Shown here one piece after another: positions 19,016 to 26,774 of a DNA stretch of 26,774 nt. A program made the translations under genes and the position numbers. Numbering within the stretch: position 1 is the stretch's first letter; each line of letters opens with the position of its first letter. Below the pieces are notes generated by a model that saw nothing but the letters and a program-made list of their open reading frames with translations, did no database searches and was not told the origin of the DNA. Origin of the DNA: CAJXJP01 sp034111025. Lineage in GTDB: Bacteria; Patescibacteriota; Gracilibacteria; BD1-5; UBA6164. The stretch is taken from the NCBI GenBank assembly GCA_034111025.1, contig JAWUYB010000049.1, positions 1 through 26,774 of the forward strand. Direction: 5' to 3'.

Positions 19016-20032
19016 TTATTTAACATTTTTTAACATTTTTTCAAAATCAGAATCAATTTTTTGAATTTTATTAAATACATCATATTCTTTAATTGCCTTT
19101 TCTTCTGCTTGTTTTTTAGATATTTTTCACTTTCATTCTAAAACTTTAAAATCATTAAAGTCTAAAAATTTATTTACTGATTTTGATAATATTTCCATAG
19201 TAAATTCTTTTTTTTGCTCTATTTGATTTTCCATATAATCAAAAAATGATGAAATAATCCTTTCTAATTTTTTAATTTCTTCTTCTTTTAAATAATTCTT
19301 AGCAACTTTTATATCAGATTTTAAAACTCTTCATTTCGGAGCATTTTTGAATGAAGTAAGTCACATATGCTCTTGTTCACTATCAACCTCATTGTAAATA
19401 ATTTCAGCAGCTGTTTTACCTGTAATAGCATAATGAAATTTATTTTGAACTGTAGCATAAAAATCTTTCGTGACATCAGAATTTTTATCATAATCAATAC
19501 TACACTCTGCAAATATGTCTGTAATTTGTAAATATATTCTTCTTTCACTTGTTCTAATACTTCTAACTCTTTCAAGAAGTTCTTTAAAGTAGTCTTTTCA
19601 GAAGTGTTGTCCATTTTTTAATCTATCATCATCCATTATAAATCCTTTAATAATGAATTCTTTTAGTATATTGGTTGCCCATATTCTAAATTGTGTAGCT
19701 TTAGATGAATTTACTCTATATCACACAGCTATAATTGCATCAAGGTTATAAAGATTAATTTTATTAGTTTGCGTTTTTCATTCTATAGCTCAATGTTGAG
19801 TGGTATTTTCCAAAATGGAAATAGCCTCTTTTTCTTGAAGTTCTCAACTTTCAAATATATTTTTTAAGTGTTTCGATATAGCAGGAACTTGTACTCAAAA
19901 TAATTCAGACATTCTATCTTGAGTAAGCCATAAAGTTTCATTATTCAAGAAAACCTCTACTTTTACTTTTCAATTTCATCAAGTATATAGTAAAAATTCA
20001 GTCATCTGATCTTTAATAGTTAAGGTTTTCAT
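19016..20032 (-). CDS. RhuM-family protein, C-terminus altered by frameshift
   Basis: RhuM proteins are found in pathogenicity islands and phage-like elements and have a DNA-binding-like N-terminus; biochemical role unknown. As it reads, it is 338 residues from ATG at 20032. Family features: VEVFLNNETLWLTQDRMSEL, FGVQVPAISKHLKNIF, a middle AIIAVGYRVNSSKATQFRIW, then a long charged helical half. Near the end TAACATTTTT is exactly doubled at 19021-19040. Removing one copy restores a frame running to 18907 and adds about 40 residues (with VEIWNLEQFKNYEDYQFLLG). The present product stops early as MLKNVK. It may be a phase-variable or damaged allele. Confidence 0.88.
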
Positions 20033-20119
20033 TTTTGAAAAATTATATTTATAATATATACCGATTATATACATTTTCAATAAGACTCCAAATATATTTA
20101 GTCCTCCTTAATAGAATAA

Positions 20120-20302
20120 TTAAACCTTACTGCTATGTACGGCATCGGTTTTTAGCTTTTGAAAAATATGTAATCAAAAAGATATCTATAAATAGCTATC
20201 TTTAATGTTTTTTGTAAGTTTGGAGGTGCCATACACTCCAGCAAGTTTAAAATTGTTATTGAATATTAGCTTTAGGAGGTAATCCTAAAGCTTTTTCTAT
20301 CA
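20120..20302. repeat. Boundary element D (best-preserved inverted arms)
   Basis: The left arm (20120-20148) contains TTAAACCTTACTGC and TGTACGGCATCGG. The right arm (20222-20250) reads GGAGGTGCC-ATACAC-TCCAG then CAAGTTTAA. The reverse complement of the right arm aligns with the left over about 26 positions with about 20 matches and one gap, by hand. Between them is a hairpin at 20176-20203. A second hairpin (AGCTTTAGGA / TCCTAAAGCT) follows at about 20268-20293. Confidence 0.85.
20176..20203. terminator. Terminator hairpin in boundary element D
   Basis: AAAGATATCTA...TAGCTATCTTT; same position as in B and E but with one weakened stem pair. Confidence 0.7.
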
Positions 20303-20331
20303 AAAAAAGTATACATTTTTATATAAGATAT

Positions 20332-21132
20332 TTAAGCTTCATTTCATAAAGTTGAAAAATATCATGTTAATATCATTAATTCATCATATAATTTTTCAAT
20401 ATTTCCTTTCATTGTTGAATCTTCTATATTTTCTATTAATTCACTAATTTTTAAAGTATAGTTCACTAAAAAATCTACTTGCTCTTCATATCAAGCACTA
20501 AAATTATCTAAAATTCAAATACCATATTTTTCAATATTTCAAATCATATCTCTTAAATTATCTATTCTATCAGCAAGTGAAATAATCAATGATCTATTTG
20601 AAACAGTATCTAAATGTAAAATATATGCTTCTTTCCTTTGTATCCATGAAAGACTCTTATCTTCTTCTGAAACAGACTCTACTAACTCAATAAGCTCATT
20701 ATCATATAATTCAGTTAATTTTTTCTTTCATTCAGTAACATCTTCAATCACATCATGCATTAATGCTCATAAAATAGTTTCTCTATCAATTGTTATACGA
20801 CTTATAATTTTCGCAACTCATATTGGATGGTGAACATAATCTTCTTTCGAAATTTTTCTAATAATTCATTCATATAACATTTCAGCATTTTGTATATCCT
20901 TTTTTAATTCTGGAAATGTATCTAATGCAATTTTAAATGATTGTTCTTCAATTTCTAGATTTTGTTGTAATTTATTATAAGAGTGAAGTATTGTTTGTTC
21001 ATTATTAGTATCAAATTCCTCAACTTGCGCAGCTTCAGGATCTTTATCATATCCTTCTTTAAAACTTTGAGACATTCAGTTTAATGTATTTTTATCTTCT
21101 TCTCTTGAATTATATCATTTCATATTATTCAT
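20332..21132 (-). CDS. HD-domain (p)ppGpp hydrolase-like protein
   Basis: The 266-residue protein matches the RelA/SpoT hydrolase domain: YVHHPIGVAKIISRI (His101/102), ALMHDVIEDV (His126, Asp127, Glu130, Asp131) and SLADRIDNLRDM (Asp188, Asn192). The synthetase domain is absent, so it resembles small alarmone hydrolases, which remove the 3' pyrophosphate of (p)ppGpp. The ~95 residues before the HD core are polar and helical and may serve partner binding. It lies 57 bases after the zeta-like kinase gene on the same strand, so they are likely cotranscribed. A hydrolase next to a nucleotide-using kinase-like toxin fits toxin-antitoxin logic, though this is inference. Confidence 0.88.
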
Positions 21133-21189
21133 TTTTTTATAGTTAAATTTATATATATAATAATAACTTGTCAGTAATAACAAAATTAT

Positions 21190-22860
21190 TTATTTGTACC
21201 TTTTTAAATCTATAGACTGTTCTTTGTTTATTTTTCATAAAATCAATGCTTTTTGAATTGATTTCATTGCACCTTGTTTATTAAAGTTATTATCAAATGT
21301 ATTAGAAAGATATTCAAAATCTAATTGATTAATATATTGAGGTCATAGGTTTAAGTGAGTTCAACTTTTTATAGAGTTGATGATTCATTTAGTTCATCTT
21401 AAGTTTTCTTCTGATCAAGTGAATATTTTTACTATACTATCTCAATGTGTATTATAAAGACTCTTGATAGTATTTCTTGCTCATATATGTCATCTCTCAA
21501 ATAAATCCAAAGGAACTGTTCTTCATAATCCATTTATTCCATACTTATTAAATCATGAAATATTTTGATTAATAGCTCTAGTTAATACTCAATTAAGGAA
21601 ACTTTCATTTAAATCTCTCACAACATATTCAATTCTAATATTGTATCAAAACTCTTGAGCTAATTTAATATTTTTTTCTGCATTATCTAATGTTTTTAAT
21701 GTCCCATCAAGTACTCATGAAAATCAAGTATTATTATTTATTTGACTCATTGATCATTTACCACTTCAAGGTCATCATGCAAGAAATTTAATAGTATTAT
21801 TACCTTTTCATTGATTTTCTGTTAAAATTTTCATAAAATATTTTTCTGCTAAATAACTTGCCCCTTCTTGTGTTTTATTTGCAGATATTCATACTTCTCA
21901 TCATATATAATCCCTAAAATCATCTAAGTTTACTATATTTCAATGTTTTCTATTATAATTTTCAAATATTTGAACTTCATGTTTTTTAGCAAAATCCAAT
22001 AATTCTACTGATGACATATTATCGACTATATTTTTTATTTCTAAAAAGTTTTCTCTAGAAATATTATCAATATCTATAATTTGAATATCTCAATCAATAA
22101 TTTCTTTACTATCAACTCAGTTTTTATTTAATTCTGCTTCAAAGTCTAATTCTTTCTTAGGTAATATATCATCTAATTTATTATGAACATCTCAAATAAC
22201 TTCTTTTACTTCTATACTACTCACTAGGTTTTCTTTCTTAACTCTGAGTTTAGATATTTCTTTCATTCATAACTTCACTCATTTTTTTCATAAATATACT
22301 CCTGCTCATACTCAGGTTCATATTAATCATAATTCAGCTACAGATTTTCATTTTTCATATGCATTTCATGTAAATAAACTTGTGAAACTTTCTCATATAG
22401 ATTGTGCCATTTGTTTGATTCATTCCCAGCTTGCTAATTGTTTTAATCCTTCAAGTATTACAGCTCAATTTGTTTCCCATACTTGTATAGCTAAATCATA
22501 ATTATTCAAAACTAATTCATCTACTATTCATTTTTCAAAATTTTCTATACTGCTATTATTATTTTGATTATCATCAAGTCCTAATTTTTCATACAGCATT
22601 ACTTTTGCCTCATTTATCATTGCTTGTTTATCTAGTTCTTCCCTAACTTCTGATAATCATTGTGTTTCTATATTAGCTTTTAATGCATTATTTTCATTTA
22701 ATTGATTTTGTGCTAATTCTTGTGATCATTCTCTATCTTTATTTTGAAGATAAACATTTTTTACTAGATTTTCAGAATCAGAAAAAGAAGGAATAGAGAT
22801 ATCTTTTATTCCTTCTTGTGTTTGCTGAATATCATACCCTCCTCAAAATGATTCATTCAT
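21190..22860 (-). CDS. Zeta-toxin-like P-loop kinase with long N-terminal region
   Basis: Zeta toxins phosphorylate UDP-sugars such as UDP-GlcNAc and block wall synthesis. This 556-residue protein has the kinase in its C-terminal half: Walker A FLAGGPGSGKGSM (P-loop residues 362-370), VLDGTLKTLDNAEKNIKLAQ, EFGYNIRIEYVVRD, and GRTVPLDLFERGHIGARNT. GRTVP is typical of zeta toxins. The N-terminal ~350 residues are unlike a classic zeta (total about 280): a polar, helical section, then a Gly-zipper-like hydrophobic stretch (LGLIGTGVGAGVYLG, about residues 170-190). Four of the five P-loop glycines are TGA. No epsilon antitoxin is next to it; the neighbour is the HD hydrolase. Confidence 0.8.
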
Positions 22861-22917
22861 ATAACTAAAATACTTTATATTAGTGTAATTTTATCATATG
22901 CATCTAAGTTTAGCAAA

Positions 22918-23060
22918 ATAATTAATACTTACTACTATGTCTGGCATTGGTTTTAGCTTTTGAAAAAAATGTAATCAAAAAGATAGCTATTTCTAGCTAT
23001 CTTTTCGTTTTTATGTAATTTTGGAGGTGCCTGATGTAGATCTAAGTGAACTAATTAGTA
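22918..23060. repeat. Boundary element E (left arm, hairpin, mutated type I right arm)
   Basis: The left arm TACTACTATGTCTGGCATTGG and hairpin (22977-23004) match B and D. After TTGGAGGTGCC the core is TGATGT, then AGATCTAAGTGAACT. This alters the mini-ORF: the frame of DLSEL has GTA where ATG stands in the other copies. Confidence 0.85.
22977..23004. terminator. Terminator hairpin in boundary element E
   Basis: AAAGATAGCTA / TAGCTATCTTT stem, near-identical to element B. Confidence 0.8.
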
Positions 23061-23107
23061 TAATTAAATCTTTAAATCCTAACTCTCTATTGCGAATAAA
23101 TAAATTA

Positions 23108-23515
23108 TTATAATATATTTATTTTATTTTTATTATACAATATATCCTCTAAATTATTTGGCCTCATATCTTTTCATATCATTTCAGCAAAGTCATAAAA
23201 TCATTCATCATAATATTCAAAAGAATGCGTAGCCTTTTCTTTATTAATATATAAAAAGTCTTTGTTATTTTCTATATTAAACCATACATCTAAATATATA
23301 CCTGAATCTGTTTGAAACTCTCTCATGCTTATTAAATCTCAAATTTCAGGTATAAGTCATAATTCTTCATAAATCTCTCTTTTTAAGCATTCTTTGAATG
23401 TCTCATCTTTTTCAAGTGTTCATCATGGAAGGTAATAGAAATGTTTATTTATATCTCTTACTAAAAAAATTTTATTTTCTAATAAAATTACTCCTCTAAC
23501 CTTTATTGTATGCAT
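23108..23515 (-). CDS. Nudix hydrolase
   Basis: Nudix enzymes hydrolyse nucleoside diphosphates linked to another group. The 135-residue protein has an exact Nudix box, GX5EX7REUXEEXGU, at residues 32-54 (GTLEKDETFKECLK then REIYEELGL), preceded by HFYYLPGG. It is a single-domain enzyme of normal length. Substrate specificity (oxidised NTP, ADP-ribose, cap, dinucleotide) cannot be told. Its start is 11 bases downstream of the histidine-phosphatase/nucleotidyltransferase gene, so they form an operon. Several glycines are TGA. Confidence 0.92.
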
Positions 23516-23526
23516 ATAATTATAAG

Positions 23527-25089
23527 TTAAGATTGAAATAGTATTCTATATATTTTATATTTATATTCTAAATCTTCAATAAGAAATTTTGGAAACTTAG
23601 ATTTTCTAATAAATATATCAGAAATATTAGCATCCTTATTAATTAAACCTTCTTCTTTTTGTTTTCAAAATACATAATTAAATGTTTTTCTTAAATCAAA
23701 TAATTTCTTCTTCACATCAATTTCATTTATATATGTATCAGTAAATGAACAATATTTATCTAGATTATTTCATGCTATAAATCTTCAATCTTTATACATA
23801 AATAAAGGATAATGTATTATCTGTCATTCAGTAGAATATTCAATATTGTTATTCCAAATATGATTAGTTCAATTAAAATCATTCCTGCATCCTATAATAC
23901 CATTTTCTCTAAATTGTTTCCTGAATTCTTTCATTACATATACTTCTCATTCTTTTAAAGAATGAGAACAAATTTTATCAAAACACTGTTGATATGTAAT
24001 TCTAAAATCTACGAGTCTTCATTCATAATAAGCTTTAAAAGAAAAATAATCTGCTCAAGAATTTAAAAAATCTCAAAAATCTTTAATAATATCTCAGTAA
24101 TATCATCCTAAAACTGATCATGCAATTCAATTAATATCAAAGTTATCATTTATCATTATTTCAATATCTAAATCAGTATGCTTCTTAACTGAATAGTTTT
24201 TTCAAAAAACAGAACTTCAAAATTGTAATACTGAATATACTCACGGAATTTCACATTCTGATTTTAATTTAGCAATAGTATTATTTAAAGTAATTGTATT
24301 CTCTAATAATTCTATTAAATGATTTAAAAATACCTTTCTATTTCATGGAAATGTTTCTAATAAATATTTTAATACTGACACTTCTTCATGTGCTGATAAA
24401 ATAGCAAAATTATTTAAAAAAGACTCTCAATATCCTGCTTCAAAATCATCATTATTAAATTTATATCGTAGCAATTCTTCAATTCATGATGAATTACTGT
24501 TAATAGTTGTTGAACTAATTCATCAATCTTCTAACTGTAATAAATCTTTACTTCATATATTAGTATTTATCCATTCAGTTGGACTAATTCAGTTTACATT
24601 TCACATTAAACACCTAGATATACTATTATGGCTTAATAATAAAATATTCATTGATTGTTCCCTTGCTAATGATAGTAATTTATGGATTTCAGGAATAGTT
24701 CTTTCTTCCATTTCTTTAGGAGTTTCTCATCATTCAACTTCATGTAAATATTTATCAGTTTCAGGTCAATGTATATATTCACCTAATCATCTTTCTTGAG
24801 CTTCCGTTAAGGTTAATCATTCTAATACTCAAAAATTTTGAGGATGTAATATTGGGTGTTCAACAATGGGTGAATCACAATATTTCCTAATAATATTAGA
24901 TGACATATTAGCTCTCAATTGAGGAGAAGTAATAATTAAGTCAATCTCAACCCCTATATTAGATCATATTACATGAGCATCATTAACTCAATTTTCTGTT
25001 AATGTAACATCTTTTATTCAAACAATGGCTCAAGTTTGATTTGATTCTGTTTCTCAATGTCTAGCTATAAATAGGTTTCCTTTTATCAT
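23527..25089 (-). CDS. Fusion of a histidine phosphatase and a pol-beta-type nucleotidyltransferase
   Basis: The 520-residue protein joins two enzymes. Residues 1-~185 are a histidine phosphatase (phosphoglycerate-mutase superfamily): FIARHGETESNQTG with His11, GVEIDLIITSPQLRA, LEGLTLTEAQER, and ILLLSHNSISR with His154. Around residues 285-400 lies a minimal nucleotidyltransferase: FGSSVFGKNY (G291-S292), HTDLDIEIMI with Asp306 and Asp308, then EGRLVDFRI as a likely third carboxylate. This GS...DxD pattern is the pol-beta superfamily signature; the remainder (400-520) is uncharacterised. The phosphatase could act on the product or on the NMP attached by the other half. It is translated just upstream of the Nudix gene. 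I know of no standard name for this combination. Confidence 0.85.
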
Positions 25090-25221
25090 AAGTATTGTAT
25101 AACCCAATTTCAGAAATGAAACGCAATTATTGGAAAATAATAAAAAGAGATATACTAGTCATAAGAAGAATGAGACTACTATATATTTTTAGATTAAAGA
25201 TTATGTGAAAACATATATTTA

Positions 25222-25395
25222 TATATATACAGTCAAGCGAGTTTGAATTACTATTCTTCCATAATTAAGAGTAAAACTTCATTTTGTTTTAAAAGATCTT
25301 AAATTTTATAAATAATAAAAACGGCTATAATCAGCCGTTTTTATGTTATATTTTTATTGGAGGTGCCGTGTATGGATCTAAGTGAACTTTTTGAG
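25222..25395. repeat. Boundary element F (diverged left part, CGGCT hairpin, type I right arm)
   Basis: CAGTCAAGCGAGTTTGAATT then ACTATTCTTCC aligns with the type II arm of C and D and with element G. The hairpin is at 25317-25342, then TTGGAGGTGCC-GTGTAT-GGATCTAAGTGAACT. Confidence 0.75.
25317..25342. terminator. Terminator hairpin in boundary element F
   Basis: AAAAACGGCT / AGCCGTTTTT stem with flanking A/T, as in C and G. Confidence 0.9.
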
Positions 25396-25446
25396 AAAAC
25401 AAACATTAATAATCTAATAAAATTAAGAGATTTTTTAATATTCTAA
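25372..25446 (+). CDS. Mini-ORF with strong Shine-Dalgarno at boundary F (24 residues)
   Basis: GGAGGT at 25359-25364 is seven bases before ATG at 25372. The frame begins MDLSELFEK and stops after 24 residues, inside the 3' end of the opposite-strand gene. It shares only its first six codons with the copy at 17694, so conservation seems to belong to the DNA site or to the N-terminus only. Confidence 0.3.
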   Translation: MDLSELFEKTNINNLIKLRDFLIF

Positions 25447-26502
25447 TGTAATATTTTTTTTATCATCTGGTCATATTTCCTCTTTTTCTAAATATAACTC
25501 TTGTAATTCTCAATCTTTATTATATTTGCTATTAGAAAATCAATTTTCATATAACCATCTTGAAGAATTTAATGTTGTTTTTGTTGAAATAGGTAATCAA
25601 TTTTCATTGTTAATATTAATAATATCACATGAATCTAGCATTTTTATTGATTGAAATGTTGTATATACTCAATTTATTAAAACTTCTCATAAATTTTTCA
25701 CTCACTTCATAGTAGTTCATTTATGATATTTTTGTCCAATTTTATTTCATCATTTTAGATGTTTTAAAGATAATCCTGGCAAATAAAATATAGTTTTTAA
25801 ATTTCAATTATTATCATATTCAAAAAGTATTTTATCTGAGATCATTCATAATTTTGTTTGCTCAATTAGTTCTGGTTTATTGATAGAATTATACCTTATT
25901 GATAATTTATTATCTATTTCAAAATCTCTAAGTATTTGTAATTCTGTTACTAATCAATTTTCCCTTTTAAGCTTGATTTCTTGATCTAACCCCATTCATC
26001 CTCATTCTAAATCTATATTTGTTGGTCTTTCAAAGGTTAATTTATTAATATCATTATTATTTCAATAATCAAAAATTAATTTTGTGTCATTTAGAGGTAA
26101 AGTTCAATCTCAGCTAATCGATTTAATTCTATTACCTTCTTCTACTTTTTCATAATTAAATTCATTTTCATAATCTTGTGCCCAATTCCAATCAGTATTA
26201 ATTTTTTTAGGTGTTTTTAATCTTTTTATAGTATGATTTCAATTAATAACGTCTAATAATCAATACACAGCTAGCAATTCTTCTTCTCATAATTGAACCT
26301 CTCCATCAAATAATTCATCTAAATCCCTATTTTCTGGTAGTCTAGATAAAGTAGTTAAATAGGTTAAATTTAATATAACTCTTTGATCCTCTTCTATACC
26401 TTCTCTCACTTCATTAGTATTTTGTTTAGCTCATTGTATTATTTTTTCTTCTGAAGGAATTCATTGATTATTTTCAAAAGATGGTCATTGTGATAATCAC
26501 AT
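25435..26502 (-). CDS. Hypothetical protein, no recognised family
   Basis: Read with many TGA glycines, the frame runs 355 residues from ATG TGA at 26502 (Met-Gly-Leu-Ser). No signal peptide, TM segment or enzyme motif is visible and there is a single Cys. Residues 1-70 are polar and helical. From about 110 to 355 the protein looks beta-rich, with alternating strands and Asn/Gly/Asp turns, as in KILFEYDNNGNLKTIFYLPG and DINKLTFERPTNIDLEGGG. The polar N-terminus resembles in character, not in sequence, those of the zeta-like and HD proteins nearby. It is alone in its unit between boundary elements F and G, so by position it is cassette cargo. Confidence 0.7.
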
Positions 26503-26631
26503 AGAAAAAATTTATTAATTAATAATATCTTTATTATTTTACTATATTTTTTCCTTTGAAGCAAATACTTACCAGTAATTTCCTTACTAAAATTACAACT
26601 TACTTATTACTAAAATTTTCAATTTTAATGC

Positions 26632-26774
26632 CTAACGGGGTTCGAACTACTGCTCATCCCTACTCTAAAACAAAGTCTTCATTTTTCTCTAAGACTCCTC
26701 GAACTTTCACACAATAAAAACGGCTTAAATAAGCCGTTTTTATGTTTAATTTTATCTGGAGGTGCCGTGTATGG
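26632..26774. repeat. Boundary element G (cut by window end)
   Basis: GGTTCGAACTACTGCTCATCC aligns with the corresponding part of F. A 6-bp stem (AAGTCTT / AAGACT region, 26675-26695) is followed by the CGGCT hairpin (26716-26741) and CTGGAGGTGCC-GTGTAT-GG at the very end, including the SD and ATG of another mini-ORF. Confidence 0.75.
26716..26741. terminator. Terminator hairpin in boundary element G
   Basis: AAAAACGGCT / AGCCGTTTTT, same as C and F. Confidence 0.9.

Noticed and set aside
26632..26660. Classical integron attC (GCCTAAC resembles an R'' box)
   Set aside because: Only element G has it, no partner GTTRRRY box with matching L' is present, and the other boundary copies lack it. 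No IntI or attI is seen.
26630..26720. Possible tRNA on the minus strand (TTCGAAC near GTTAGGC)
   Set aside because: The T-arm stem does not pair and no anticodon or D-arm can be placed; the block aligns with boundary element F.
18740..26774. T-box-like TGGCACC on the minus strand in elements C and D
   Set aside because: Type I copies have CGGCACC instead, no A1/A2 helices surround it, and nothing downstream on that strand is an aminoacyl-tRNA gene; it is part of the boundary site.
16290..26774. CRISPR array
   Set aside because: Repeat spacing is 1-3 kb with genes between, and no short regular repeats or cas genes are present.
16290..26774. Insertion sequence or transposon ends
   Set aside because: No transposase, no flanking target duplications that I can see, and cargo is divided by many similar elements, not one pair of ends.

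Overview
The window comes from a bacterium that reads UGA as glycine (genetic code 25), most likely Candidatus Absconditabacteria (SR1) or Gracilibacteria (BD1-5). Most genes here are open only when TGA is read through, and those TGAs fall at family-conserved glycines, for example in the Fic motif, the zeta-kinase P-loop, the Nudix box and RimK. The DNA is strongly AT-rich and intergenic regions carry many simple hairpin terminators.

Positions 1-16284 look like chromosomal backbone. In order they hold: the 5' end of aspS (minus) behind a T-box leader; a class-2 polyphosphate kinase; lexA (minus) with a likely self-operator; a decayed stretch; a small membrane protein; an exported helical protein; a short PhnA-like protein; a secreted beta-repeat protein and a YgjV-like membrane protein (both minus); a membrane-anchored CSC-type secreted protein with no ordinary start codon; a DUF2177-DUF1295 membrane pair (minus); an alpha/beta hydrolase; a DUF4105 (Lnb_N-like) envelope protein (minus); an RND efflux pair (lipoprotein adaptor and 1060-residue pump); and a short RsuA/RluE-type pseudouridine synthase.

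Positions about 16290-26774 are different. Seven copies of a related boundary element (near 16340, 17600-17700, 18740-18840, 20120-20300, 22920-23060, 25225-25395 and 26640-26774) cut the region into six units of one or two genes: Fic; RimK-type ATP-grasp ligase; RhuM (C-terminus frameshifted); HD alarmone hydrolase with zeta-toxin-like kinase; Nudix hydrolase with a histidine-phosphatase/nucleotidyltransferase fusion; and a 355-residue protein I do not recognise. The boundary elements carry a bidirectional terminator hairpin and end in TGGAGGTGCC, a short variable core and one of two right arms. At least one copy has clear inverted arms. This is cassette-like architecture, loosely like an integron or pdif-module array, with no recombinase visible in the window.

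Most cassette genes encode enzymes that modify proteins or act on nucleotides: AMPylation, glutamylation-type ligation, (p)ppGpp hydrolysis, sugar-nucleotide phosphorylation, Nudix hydrolysis and nucleotidyl transfer. This suggests toxin, antitoxin or defence cargo, which is inference from families and context only.
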